This document shows, one piece after another, positions 42,958 to 55,233 of a DNA stretch of 64,000 bases. Within the stretch, counting starts at the first letter, position 1. The number at the start of each line of letters is the position of its first letter. Made by a program: the position numbers and the translations under genes. The DNA is from Cryptomeria japonica (lineage: Eukaryota > Streptophyta > Pinopsida > Cupressales > Cupressaceae): positions 25,934,272 to 25,998,271 of the forward strand of contig NC_081405.1 of NCBI RefSeq assembly GCF_030272615.1, given 5' to 3'. A model generated the notes under the pieces. The model searched no databases. It had not been told where the DNA came from and saw nothing but the letters and a program-made list of their open reading frames with translations.

Positions 42958-45900
42958 TTATTTAAAGACATGATAGATTGGATGAGGTATTTGAATATGA
43001 CATGCTAAATGCTCAACTATAAGTAAGATCAAAAACATGTATAAAATGATAAAAATTGAAGAAGAAAAGTCACAAGAAATCTTAGAAGAGGGATGGGTGT
43101 AATTTATTAGAGCCTTATCCCTGGAGGAAGGGACTTTATGATGAATAGGAGATAAAGATTCATAAGTGGATTTAGAAACTTGAGGGGATTCATAAAGAGA
43201 TTTGTTCATCGCCAAGATTTCCTTATGAGGGGAATGAGAGTTGATAGAAGTAGAAGATGATTTAGTTGAAGTGAGATCATCATCACTACTAAATATAACA
43301 TTCACATTGAGAGATGGTCTTTTAGATGCTTTGGTGGGCTTAGAAAGATTATATCCAAGTCCAAATGAATATTCATGCATGTTATGTTCTAAAGGAACTT
43401 TAATTCCTTGTTCATTTGCACCACAACCATTTCCACTATAGCCACCCTTAGCCAAAATGTGAAAACCACGACCATAACGATTAGCCATTTCAGAAAGAAA
43501 AGGTGGTTTTTCATAAGACAAAGAATCAAATTCTTCAGAATTAGAGGTGTGAGGAGAAGAAGTTTGAGAAGCGGCCACAAAATTATTGCTCATAGGTTTA
43601 GGTAAGACTGATTGATCTCTAGTTTCTTCCTTCTTTTTAACTTTAAGCTCTCTAGGAGGAACCCTATACTCACCTACAAAGGTGGGATTGAAATCAAGAG
43701 ATCCCCAATCATCTTCTGTGAGAACCTTCTTAGGATCAAAAGCCTTTTCATGTGTAGATTCAAGTTGAGAAGAATCTTCTTCAGGAACTTCAAACTCATC
43801 CAAAGAATTTTGATTATCAAAGGGTGATGATTCATCCATAGGTATCTTTTTTAACGAGTCATCACTAGAAGAGGAAGGCTTAGAAGAACTCCCTTTGGAG
43901 GTAGATGTTTGCAAACAAGCTTGAAAATTAGTATCACCTATCAAGGTATATGTCTTATTATTATAAATAAATTTAACTTGTCTATGCAATGTAGAGGGGA
44001 CAGCTCGCATACTGTGAATCCAAGGTCTCCCTAATAACAAGTTGTATGTTAGATTTCCCGACATAACATGGATAGGAGTAGGCAAAGTAATAGGTCCCAC
44101 TGTGATGGGTAAGGTGATAATACCTAATGAAGACTTAGCCACATTATCAAAGCCTCGAATGGGACGAGAGTCAGGCTCAATAAGGGATGTATCCACATTC
44201 ATCTTATGCAATAGATTAATGCTACACACATTAAGGCCAGAACCATTATCTACTAGTGTTCTTCTTATAGCAGTGTCATTTATGATAACCACAATCATCA
44301 AAGGATCAATTGATGTTGAATTTCACTAGTAGGCAACTCATCTTGAGTAAACACAATTTGAGCTTTAGGATTCATTACAGAGTTAACCAAAGACACTATA
44401 TTACTAGATGTATTAGGTGGAGGAACATTCAAATCTTTCAAGGCATCTTGTAACATTCCATGATGAGCAGAAGAAGTTTGGATCAAATCCCAAAGGGATA
44501 TCTTAGCAGGGGTAGCTTTAAGTTGTTCTATGAGATCATAGTCCTTACTAAGCATTTGTGAAATACGAGGAGCTTGAGGAAGAATAGGTTGGGAAGGAGG
44601 AGAAACTGGAGTAACAGGAGGAGGATTAGGCTGCCTATTATTTCTAGTATTATAGGTATGAGCAACCGCATTATAACTCTCTCTAGTCAGTTGCTTAGCA
44701 TACTCATAAGGGCTCTTAGTAGAATAACCTCCTTGCACAGTAATAATAGGTTTCTTAGGAGTGCAAAAAGAATCATTAGCATAACCACCTTGGACCACTA
44801 AGATAGGTTTATTTAAAGGTTGAGAATTTTGAGAAGGACAAGCACCTTGTACAGTGAAGAGAGGTTTGTTAGGTGTTTCATTCACATGTATCAAATTGAT
44901 TGAGGATGGTCTAGAGGAATGAACAAAAGTGTTGGAATAATTGTTGATAGTCTTCTCTTGCACTAAAATCTCATCAGGGATTAAATCAATTTTAGGAGAG
45001 AGACAAGGGGTAGGCATTGATGTTCCAGTAGGAAGAGTAATACTAGGAAAGGTCATATCATCCTCTATCATCAAAGGATCTACATGGGGAATAAACTCTC
45101 TAGGAGAAGGATCAACATTACTCTGTAAAGTTGCACTTTGAGAGGGAGATCTTTGAAAGAGATGTTAACCATCTTGCCTTGAACTAGGGTTTCCTTATGA
45201 GTAGAACCAAGTTGAGGAGAGGGAGATGCTTTATTTTTAGAGGGAGAATGATTGAGATTCAAGGAAGGTGAGAAACTATCAAGGGAGTTTTCAATCTTGA
45301 TTTCATCCCATTTGGTTAGGGTTCTCTCATGGGGAAGAGAATAATCTACACCTTCTTCTAATGGTTCATCCCAAATAGTGAGGTTGTTGAAAGGAATGTT
45401 TGAAGTATTGTCAATTTCGAGAGAGGAGATAACATTGTTTATTAATTCCTCATTGTTAGGAGGGAGAGGATCAATAGATGTGTTAAACTCATCCTCTTTC
45501 CTCAAAATATGTTCAATATGATCTTTAGGGGAGAGAGAGTTAAGGAAATTGCTTATTATCTCATCTTCTTTCTCTAAGGGATGCTTATGGGTAAGACAAA
45601 CTTTAGGAGAAGGGTAAGCATTTATCATTAATTCATCATCTCTAGTGGGAATTTTGTTGGAAAAGGAAATGCCATCACTAGGAAATGTAGGGATAATGTC
45701 ATCTTCATGCACAAAAGGATCCTCATGAAGGGAGTGTTTTTTAGGAGAAACATGAACATATTTCTCCAAAGATTCATGCTTAGGAAGGAGATCTTTGAAA
45801 GAAGTGTTCATAACCTCTTGTTGCACTAACATGCCCCCATTGGAAGGACCAACTTTAGGAGAAAATAAGTCAATGTCCATCAATACCTTTTCACTTAGAG

Positions 45901-46180
45901 AGGCATCATGTAGGGAAGTTGAAGTAACATTAAGAAAGGTGTTTATGATATCATTCTCTTCCTCTAGGATAGCTAAATAGGAAGGGCACATTTTAGGAGA
46001 ATTGTCAAGATCACTCTTAAAGTCTTCATCCTTAGAGCATAGGAGAGTCTCAAAGGGATTGGTAGCAACTCTTTTAGGCACTAAAATGTTGTTATAGATG
46101 GGGGGAGGTTCTTTAGGAGAAGGAAAAATTGAAACAAGGGAAGCTAACCCATTATCACATCTATGAAATGAATGCATCAT
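42958..46180 (-). pseudogene. B gag/protease-like ORF with SPK and VQGGY repeats
   Basis: The reading starts at ATG 46180. Residues 1-350 consist of degenerate units of about 25-40 residues opening with SPK and ending in acidic/hydrophobic runs such as EDEIISNFLN or MNTSFKDLL. After a frameshift near 45150 come VQGGY repeats (about 44850-44700), the pre-protease segment LIEQLKATPAKISLWDLI, then after a one-base deletion near 44309 the retropepsin-like domain (VDNGSGLNV, LLLGRPWIH). A G-patch-like YSGNGCGANEQGI and a divergent tail end the reading at 42958. The part from VQGGY on is homologous to A; the SPK part is not present in A. No capsid domain or CCHC was found. Function is unknown, and the protease-like domain keeps its Asp. 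Confidence 0.75.
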
Positions 46181-46507
46181 GACAACAATTTTCCTCTTTC
46201 AAATGATAACACATGCAAAATAGAAGGAAATGTTTAATTTTAACCAATGCAAGCACTTAGAATGTAGATTTAGAAAATGAAATTTATGATTCAAATGAGT
46301 TCCTAAATCAGATTTGAAATTATTGATCCCAATTAAGCTATCCACAAGTTCAACTTTGAATTGAAAAATTAGGGTTTTAGCAAAAATTTCCTCTAGATTT
46401 TTGAATCTTGCAAGAAATTAAAACTTGTAAATACAAATTTGATTTTGAAATAGCATAAACACTCAAATTTGAAAACATAAATCAGAATTAGAGAAGATTG
46501 GAATTTC

Positions 46508-46522
46508 ACGTCGAGTTCACCA
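46508..46522 (-). other. B primer-binding site
   Basis: Minus-strand TGGTGAACTCGACGT, three bases inside the right LTR. It differs from A's site at two positions. The tRNA was not assigned. Confidence 0.68.
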
Positions 46523-46525
46523 AAA

Positions 46526-48153
46526 TGTGTAGGGGAAAAAGTGACACTAAGCAAACATGCCCTAATCTCACTTTCAATCACACACTTGTGGAATACGAAA
46601 GAGCCTAGAGGTATCACACAATTGGCTACTTCTTTTTGTAGAAGAGAGAACCACGGGCTACCTATTAGGATTTCTTTTCCTTTGCTACAAATGATAGATA
46701 AAATGATGCAAGTTCAACTACTAGCCCTAGAGTGCAAGTATGAACTAGTAACAAGATTGCAAGATTGAGATAAAGTGATGAAAAGCTATAAACACAAGGA
46801 TAAAAAGGAGAATGCAGATGTGTACCTGGGGTTAAAATCTGAGTGGAAATGTTAGGGACGGGGGCGCATGCACCACTGACTTGATTCTGCACCTGAAATT
46901 GCTCCTTTTGGTAACCTGAAAAGCTGTCTGAAACTTGCTGTCTGACAGAAGGACCAGGGCACCTAGCGCCCCTGTCCTGGCAGGACCAAGGCGCCCCACA
47001 CCCCTATCTTGGTCTTTTGCTCTAAAATTTGGGGTGTTGTTCTATCTCGGTCCGCTTCCATCGGATCTGCAATTTGCGGCGTCGTCCGAATCCTGAAACC
47101 TGCACTTATATCTGAAAAGGTATGGTGGGTGGCTATATAGGGTTTTGCCTTAGTCAAACCCCCACTTTGGTGGTTTCCACCTCCATGAATAGCCATGTTG
47201 TATTGTAAAAGTAGTGTGTGCAGACCTTGTGTGTGTGCAAGATCCTAAAATGCAAGTAAGCAAACTAGAGCAACCTAGAAAGTAAACCCTAATTGCTTGT
47301 ACATGATAATGTAAATGCTCCAAATCAAGATGCAAAGTGATCTAAAGCATGAATATAAATGATATAATGAAGCTTATGCAAAGACATGAAAACAACATGA
47401 AATCATACCCAACCCCAAGGGAGGGGTACGAGCCAATCTTCAGTCGGTGATCCCTTATTGTTCTTCAATGTCTTCAAAGCCCTAAATGGATGAATGAATT
47501 TGATGAATGCTTGATGGATGGATGTTTGAATGTTGTTGAAGTCTTCAAAGATCTGCTCTTTCGCTGCATAGAAAGCCTTTTTAAAAAGCAAAATTCGGAT
47601 CCTTTCAAATGAAGAAAGAGAGCTCTTATATATGAAACCGTAGGTCTTAATTTCAACTTTTGGCCGACCTAGAGATTGAATCTCCCACCAATTTCTTGGG
47701 GTTAAGCTTTATTTTATGATTGGATTGTGCTCCTAAAATTTCAGGAAAAATGTGCAGGACCGTGTGCACTCCGGGCGCCATGGTCCCGACAACTTTTCAC
47801 CAAATTTTTAGGACCGTCGGATATGATGATTTTAGAGAGAATCCCGAAGTTACAGCTGATTTTGAGATGTTTTGACCCCCGAAATCAAGCCCCCAAGTTC
47901 AAAATAGGACCTAATTAGGGTTTTTGATTAAATGATGTATTAGAGGAATAAAATGAAAGGGGCACACTTTAATGAAAAGGGCCCAACTTTATGATATAGG
48001 AGATGACAAAATAGAACCTTAGACCTAATTAATTTAATTAATTAAGTGCTAAAGGGGAAATGTAATGCAAAATGCAAAATGCGCCAAGGCGGGTGCTAAA
48101 CTAGGTGTGAAATTGTACCACCCTAGCAAGTGCATACAATTTACGACGCTACA
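46526..48153 (-). repeat. Right (5') LTR of B
   Basis: 1628 bases, TGTGTAGGGG to GACGCTACA. Two units of the GC-rich array lie at 46952-47013. A TATA box is on minus at 47132-47141 (CCTATATAGC). Confidence 0.92.
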
Positions 48154-48158
48154 AGAAG

Positions 48159-49260
48159 ATATGGATTGGTGTGTAGACTGAAGAAAGCATTGTATGGACT
48201 CAAATAGGCACCCAAGGCCTGGTATGCAAGATTAGACAAGTATTTGCTATGACCAAATTTCAAAAAAAGGTATGACAGATAGTAACCTTTGTTTCAAGAT
48301 TGATGGAGATAAGTTACTAATTATTATAGTTTGTGTTGATGACATTATATTCAGAGGAATTGATAACTTATGTAAAGAATTTGCTAAAGAGATGGAGAAA
48401 GAGTTTGAAATGTCAATAATTGGTGATTTGTCTTTCTTTCTTGGGTTACAAGTTATTCAATCTGAAAATGGAATTTTTTATCTCAAAAAGCAAATATGTA
48501 AAAGAAATGTTGAATAAATTTGAGTTTGATGGTTGTAAACCTATTACAACTCCTTTGAATATTGAATGCAAGTTGAGCAAAGATGATGAGTCTTCAGAGG
48601 TTGATCAGAAGAATTACATATCAATGATTGATGGATTACTGTATTTGACAACGTCTAGACCAGATATCATGTAGGTTGTTTGTTTGGTGGCTAGAATTTA
48701 GGCTAATCTAAAATTGACACATGAGCAAGCTATGAAAATAATTTTCCGGTATTTGAAAGGTAATGTGGATTTTGTACTCGGGTACAAAAAGGGTGGATAT
48801 TTCATGTTAAAAGCTTATATTGATGCAGATTAGGCTAGAAGTGTTGATGACCGGAAGAATACTAGTGGTGGTGCTTTCTTTTTAGGAGATAGATTGGTCT
48901 CCTAGTTCAGTAAGAAACAAGATTCAATATCTCTATCTACTACTGAAGTAGATTATATTGCAGCAACATCTTGTTTTACTTAGGTAATTTGGATGAGATA
49001 AACTCTTAAACATATCAAAGTAACATATGATGAAGCGATTACTATTATGTGTGACAATACAAGTGCAATAAATATTTCAAAACATTTGATAATGAATTCA
49101 AGAACAAAGCACATTACAATAAAATATCACTAGTTAAGGGAGAAAGTTATTGAGAAGGAAGTTTGGTTGGAATATATTTCTACAAAAGAATAGGTTGCAT
49201 GTATTTTCACTAAGGCATTAAAAAGGATACATTTGAGTTTCTTCAAGAGAAGTTTGGGGT
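48159..49260 (+). pseudogene. C reverse transcriptase end and RNase H (broken)
   Basis: This continues C from 39481 after [25 protein letters not shown], catalytic CVDDIIF (about 48325-48345), SFFLGLQVIQSENGIF, then RNase H (DDRKNTSGGAFFLGDRL, CDNTSAINIS, SRTKHITIKYH). There are frame changes just after the B junction (about 48165), near 48250 and near 48490. Stops include TAG for the expected Trp (after DAD about 48831, after LVS about 48903) and TAG/TAA for Gln. These are the enzyme domains for cDNA synthesis, now dead. Confidence 0.85.
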
Positions 49261-49560
49261 TATTTCCCCTCCTTCTTCTGACTAGGTGCATTATGAGGGT
49301 GCATCTTTCCAAAGAGAGCCTTCTTGACTATTTGTTTTCCTAGATTGATGTTGTGGCTACTCTCAAGGGGAGCAGTGGAGTGTGTGTTTGTGTTGTGGCA
49401 TTTGTCTTTGATGGAAAAGGGGGGCGGGGGGGAGAAAGAGAAAGTTACTTAAAAGTGAAAGAGAGAGTTGAAGTTGTTGCTATTTTGAAATATTATGTTT
49501 TGTAAATTGGTTGAGTGTTCAAACTGGTCAAGTGTTACCATCAATGACAAAGGGGGAGAT
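49261..49560 (+). other. C 3' noncoding region and polypurine tract
   Basis: AAAGGGGGAGAT at 49549-49560 directly precedes the LTR. A second purine run (GAAAAGGGGGGCGGGGGGGAG) is at about 49413-49433. No gene is seen. Confidence 0.75.
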
Positions 49561-50175
49561 TGTTGGAAGTATGTATTGTTGTGGCTCTAATTGATGTAAT
49601 ACTTGTCATTCTGAATAGTTGTTGGTCTAGAAAGTCTACGGTGCAGTGATATCTTATTGTATTGGTGTTGCAGTTACATTGTTTATTGTTCCAAAAATGT
49701 TCAGGTTCAGGAAGTGTTGTTGATGTTACTTGGCATTGTGGATATGCTAGTTTTGTGTTTTGGAAATATATTTGTTCTTTAGATGTTGTATTATGTTTCA
49801 TTTCCAAATGTGATATTTTTTGTTAATCCTACATTTTGGTTCAAATATGATTTGTGGAAAAATAATTTGATGTGTTATGGGTCTCACCATAGCGTGTGGA
49901 GATCCAGATAAGAGTAATTTGCATTGGAGAATATGTTTTGGACCGTTAATTGTCTATATGGACACGTTACATGTTGGAATGCTATGAGTTATGTTATGAT
50001 ATTTGTGGATTGGTGGATTGAACTCAGGAAGATGTGTTTTGACCCGTTAATTGTCTATATCGATACGTTACATGTTGGAATGCTATGAGTTATTCTCTGA
50101 TGTTTGAGGATTGCTAGATTTAACTTAGGAAAATGTGTTTTGGTCCCTTGTTTCTCCTAGAGTGGATCAAAACAT
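49561..50175 (+). repeat. C 3' LTR (at least partial)
   Basis: It starts TGTTGGAAGTATG after the polypurine tract and runs to chromovirus I. A sequence AAAACA at 50174 could be the natural end, or the LTR may continue on the far side of I, outside the window. It contains a tandem duplication of about 101 bases. Confidence 0.75.
49935..50135 (+). repeat. Tandem duplication (2 x ~101 bp) in C LTR
   Basis: GTTTTGGACCGTTAATTG at 49935 recurs at 50036 with ACGTTACATGTTGGAATGC following in each. A partial third start (GTTTTGGTCCC) is at 50136. Confidence 0.8.
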
Positions 50176-51723
50176 TGATGGGGTTCACCTAGTTTACTAA
50201 CACTTCACCTAGTTGGTGTTGCTCAATTCCACCAACTCTCCAGCCCTAATTGCACTCTAGATCTCCAAGTCCTTCTCAATATCTTCTAGGTCTTTCTTCT
50301 TAACCATTCCAAGGTGTTTGCTTCAATTTTTTTAGCTAGTAACCCTACTAATTCACAATGCTTCCCATGTGCTCATCATGGCTGTCTTGGCTTCAACTTG
50401 TCAAATTGACCTCCTACTATTATGAGTTGATGTAGAGGTGTGGATGTGGCTACTAATTTGATTTGAATTCCTTTTGGTTCCTTTTGGGGTTTTGTTTCAT
50501 TTCCTTCCTTACCCATTTCACCATTTTTCCTAGAAAAGGGCTACAAGGAAAGAGCCCCAATTAGGCCTCCAAAATCTGGTTTTCTAGGGCTTGGAGGAAA
50601 ACGGTCCAAAAGACCCCTCAAAAAGTTTGGATTTTATTCAATGAATCATCTAACCTCAAGTTATTTTTATGGTTTTGGCTCCTTAATCCACCGTACAATG
50701 TCCTAACCCCAAAATGAGGGTTTTGAAGGGTTTCTAGGCCTTCTAACTGGCAGTGACTAGTCAAGTTGGTGTTTGGGAAAGAAATTAATTTTTAAAGGCT
50801 TCCCCTTGCATGAGAAACTCTATAATAACTTCATGGACCCATCCAAAATCTTATATGGTGGTTTGGCATTCACCCCTACACTTCACACTTCAATTTCACC
50901 CCGTCTCCTCTAGTCGGGTTGCTCCTGGACTTGCCTAGAACAAGGTGATAGTCACATTAAATGTCATCTCCAACACTTGTCCCTACATATGTAAATTTTA
51001 CAAGTGGTTTCCCTCCATGTCCCAATAGGTTGTGATGGTAGTGCGTGTGGCATTCATGGGGCAACCATTTTACATAAAACTGCTATATACAAGCCAAAAC
51101 TGGCTGTTTGCAAACCAAACCAAGAAAACACTAATACAAACTTACTAAAAAATCTATAACACACCAAAGAAACTCAATCCATTACTGGATCAATGGATTC
51201 AATCCATTTGCATTTACAAAAATGAACAAAACAAGCCAAAATGATGCCAAATAGTCTGAAAATGAGTAGTTTCAGATTGTTGATCTTACAAGACAATAGT
51301 TCCAACCTTGGTAACCATGGAATAGAGGTTTATTATAGTATTCCCCATGTGTGGAGTCTTTCTAGGGTGTTGGACAATCCCTAACTCCATCTCTAATCAA
51401 ATTAGGACAAAAGTTGTCATGACAACTTTTTGCAACTTTGCACTTTTTCACTTTTTGGACTTCTCAACCTGTGAGGCATATTCTAAGTCATCCCAAATGA
51501 CTTTTAAAACATTTCTAAGACTAATTTAACCCTCCCTAATTCCTATACCAAGTTTTGATTTGACCATCAAAAAGGTCAACTACCTACTCAAACCACTATT
51601 TATGCACAAAATACAAACCTAGGAAGAAACTAATTGTACTAGGCCTACATTTCACTCATCACGGTCACTCTTGGACCCTCCTAGAGTCCTTATTCAATGC
51701 CTAACTTGGCTAGGGTTATTACA
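50176..51723 (-). repeat. Left (3') LTR of I
   Basis: 1548 bases, TGATGGGGTTC to GGTTATTACA (sense start TGTAATAACCC). It matches 57986-58588 and 60189-60749 of the right LTR, which lack an end because of H. Confidence 0.85.
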
Positions 51724-51784
51724 AGACAAAATTGAGAAAACTACTAGCCTAAGTCCTAGGTGCTCCTGCACCATTCTCCCAAAC

Positions 51785-54700
51785 AAAAGGAAATCACGTC
51801 ACCTCCTTGGGAATCAGATTTTGATCAATGCTTAGCTTCTTAAACTCTGTCTCAAGAACCCATGTAGCTTTAGCATCATCCATACCCTACCATTTGATCA
51901 GGTGCTCCTAATAGGTTTGATGTCTTTCCTTCTTGTCAATCCTTGAACTCAACACCTTCTTGGCCTTTGGATTTGGTTTGGCTAGTAAATGAAGGTTGTT
52001 CACATCATCTGATACCTCTGAGTGACTACAATCTAAACCTTGAATTGGTCCCTTATATGAAACTAAGTCTGCTATGTTGAAAACTAGTGACAATCCTATG
52101 TCACTAGGTAGATCTATCTTTTACGCATTTTCTCCATACTTGGCTAGAATGGCACATGGACCTAGCCTTCTCATTCACAACTTGTTAGGCACTCCTTGTT
52201 GTAGCCTTGCTTTGTTCAGGTCCACCATGACAAGATCTCCCACTTGAAATTTGAGGTTCTTCCTTTTTTCATCAACTTTTTGTTTGATTTTGCTTGTGTT
52301 CTCCATCAAGGCTTCCTTGACTGATTCATGTACCTCCTTCATGGACTGAGCAAATTCCTCTGCATATCCACTTCTTTCTTCTCCACTACCTAAGTCTCTC
52401 AACTCCAAAATACCTCTTGGGTGCACACTATAGACCACTTCAAAAGCGCTCTTGTTAGTAGTCCTATTCATGGTGTCATTATATGCATATTCAACTTGTG
52501 AGAGTACTTGATCCCATGTTTGACCATACTCTTTAGTAAGGCACCTTAATACGTTCCCTAAGCTTCTATTCACCACTTCAATTTGCCCATCAGTTTGTGG
52601 ATGGTAGGCTGATCCAAAAGAGAGATTTGTGCAAAGATTTTGCCAAAGTGTCTTCCAAAAATAACTCATGAACTTTGAGTCCTATCTTGAACAATGCTCA
52701 TGGGTAAACCATGTATCCTTACTACCTCTTTGAAGAACAAATGAGCTATTTGGCATGCATCATGAGTATTCTTGCAAGGCACAAAGTGATCCATTTTGCT
52801 AAATCTATCCACAATGACATAAATTGTGTCACATCCCTACTTTGTCCTTGATAAATCTACTACAAAGTCCATACTAATGCATTCCCAAGGTCTATTTGGT
52901 ATGGGAAGAGGTTGGTATAAACCGGCATTTGAAGAAGTACCCTTGGCCTTTTGGAAAACTATGCAAGTCTCCACATAGTTTTTCACATCTTTATTCATCC
53001 TTGGCCAATAGTATTACCTCTTAACCAACTCTTGAGTCTTATTGACTTCAAAATGTCCACTAAGGCTTTCATTATGCTTCTCTTGAATGAGATTTTCTCT
53101 CATTGAGCCTCAAGGCACACAAAGTTGCCCACCTCTAAACAAAAGTCCATTTTGCAAAGTAAAATCAAAATGCTCACTATGGAAGTGATTTTGATAATCC
53201 TTACACACCTTGTAGGCATTTGAGAAGTCTTCATCCTCCAAGTATAAGTCTCTAAAACTGTCAACACCTATGCCTCTCAATTGGATTTCTTGGACTATCA
53301 AAAGTCTCCTGCTTAATGCATCAGCAACTCAGTTTAACTGCCCTTTCTTGTTATTAATTGTGAATGTGTAGGTTTGCATGTACTCCACCCATTTCATGTG
53401 TTTATGACTGAGTTTGTCTTGTGAGCTTAGGAAACTCAATGCTTGGTTGTCCGTATAGACTACAAATTCCTTAGGAAGGAGATAGTGTCTCCACTTCCTC
53501 AAAGCCTGCACTAAGGCATATAACTCTAGATCATAAGAAGAGTATTTCCTCTTGGCATCACTTAGCTTCTCACTATGGAAGCCTACTAGTCTTTCTTTTT
53601 GTCTTAGGATAGCACCTACTACAACATTGCTTGCATCACATTCCACTATGAAAAGTTTCTCAAAACTAGGCAACACTAGGACCAGTTGAGTAGCTATCTT
53701 CTCCTTCAAGGTTTCAAAAGCTTTGTTTGCTTGTTCACTCCACTGAAACTTTGCCTTCATTCCACCTCTAATGGTGTCTAATATTGGTGCACATATAGCA
53801 CTGAATTGCCTAATGAAGTTCCTGTAGTACTGAGCTAGTCCATGGAAGCTTCTCACCTCTGTTGCTGACTTAGGAGTAAGCCAATTTACAATAGCTTCAA
53901 CCTTGCTGGGATCCATCTTAAGGTTTCCTTGAGACAACACACTTCCAAGGTAAACCAACTTCTGCTTAACAAATTCACACTTATCCAAGTTCATGGTTAG
54001 CTTTTCATTATATAATCTTTGTAATACATCTTACAAATGATTAATATGATTTGCCCTATCCTTAATGAAAATGAGAATATCATCTAGATATACCACCACA
54101 AATTTACCTATGAAATCCTTCATCACTTCACTCATGAGTCTCATGAAGGTGCTTGGAGAATTGGATAAGCCAAATGGCATTACAAGCCACTCATAAAGAC
54201 CCTCTGTTGTCTTTAAGGCGGTTTTCGATTCATCACCCTCCTTAATCCTAATTTGGTGATATCCACTTTTAAGGTCAATCTTGGTAAAGTACTTGGCTTC
54301 TCCTAAACAATCCATTAGGTCTTCTATTCTAGGAATTGGGAACCTATATCTGATGGTGATCCTATTTTATGGCTTTAGAATTAGTACACAATCTCCAAGT
54401 ATCACCTTTCTTTGGGGCTAACACAATAGGGACAACACAAGGGCTAATGCTTTTCCTAATTAGGCCTTGGTCTAAGAGCTCTTGGATTTGCTTGGCAATC
54501 TCAACATTTTGTTGGGGAGTCATTTTATAAGCTGCCTTATTAGGCAAGGACACTCTGGGAATGAAGTCTATTTGATGGCTTATGGTTCTTTTTGGAGGTA
54601 AGGTAGCTGGCTGTCCATCACTTACTATGCCTTTGAATTTCCTCAACAAATCTTGCACCTCTATTGGCAAATTTGGCTTCTCTTTCTTGTCTTCCTCTTT

Positions 54701-55228
54701 GGGCTTCACTACTAGTGCAAACCCTATACCTTCACCTTCCTCAAGTGTCTTCAAGAATTTTTTTTCACTCACCAAAAGAACATTAGGACTAGCTGCCCTC
54801 TTTTCACCTTCCTCAAGGATAGACTGAATCTTGTATGTTACTCCATATTTCTTGAATGAATATGCATTCTTGGCTCCATCATGAATAGCTTGTCTATCAA
54901 ATTGCCATGGTCTTCCTAATAGAAGATGACATGCATCCATGGGTAGGACATCACATAACACCTTGTCCTTATACCTCCTAATGGTAAAATCCACCCATGC
55001 TTGATCATTTACTAGGACATGTTGGCCTTTGTTCAAACAAGTGACTCTATAAGGGTTGTTGTGAGGTATCCTTTGCAATTTGAGCTTAATCGGTGCCTCT
55101 TCTGACACAATGTTGTCTATACACCCTGAATCAATGATCACTTTGCAAACTTTGTCCATAATCTTGCATTTGATCCTAAATAAGGACCTTCTTTGGCTTG
55201 GCTCTTCTCTGACCGGTTCTTTGATCAA
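51785..55228 (-). pseudogene. I pol: protease, RT, RNase H, integrase, chromodomain (broken)
   Basis: From right to left: protease (VIIDSGCIDNIVS about 55140, LLLGRPWQFDRQ), RT with catalytic YLDDILIF (about 54070), RNase H (VECDASNVVVGAIL, YSSYDLELYALVQAL, VVYTDNQAL), and an integrase zinc domain with CIVFQKAK, where the second Cys is Phe. The integrase core has D in SMDFVVDL, the second D altered to QDRTQ context, and E in GQIEVVNRS. A GPY-like region and a chromodomain follow (SSRIDKKERHQTY, EHLIKW, TWVLETEF, 51785-51990). Breaks: frameshift near 54355 in RT, another near 52670 in integrase, and stops at 54031, 53329, 53110, 52175 and 51908. The chromodomain would guide insertion to marked chromatin. 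Confidence 0.88.
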
Positions 55229-55233
55229 AGTTC

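Larger units (their letters stand above)
39482..48153 (-). mobile_element. Tat-related Gypsy derivative B without pol
   Basis: B is 8672 bases from TGTGTAGGGG to GACGCTACA with the duplication AGAAG at 39477-39481 and 48154-48158. The LTRs (1658 and 1628 bases) are a sister subfamily of A's. The minus strand has a primer site next to the right LTR, then a gag/protease-like region homologous in part to A. No reverse transcriptase, RNase H or integrase is present: after 42958 the sequence passes into noncoding tail. B is therefore non-autonomous and would need pol from an A-like partner. The LTR copies are very similar by eye, so insertion is fairly recent. Confidence 0.92.
37591..50175 (+). 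mobile_element. Ty1/Copia retrotransposon C, right half, twice invaded
   Basis: This is the oldest visible element. Its left part lies beyond D. On + it reads protease end, pre-integrase, integrase, reverse transcriptase and RNase H, then the polypurine tract (49549-49560) and 3' LTR from 49561. B splits reverse transcriptase at 39482-48153. Many stops are present. Chromovirus I begins at 50176, at or inside the C LTR end. Confidence 0.88.
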
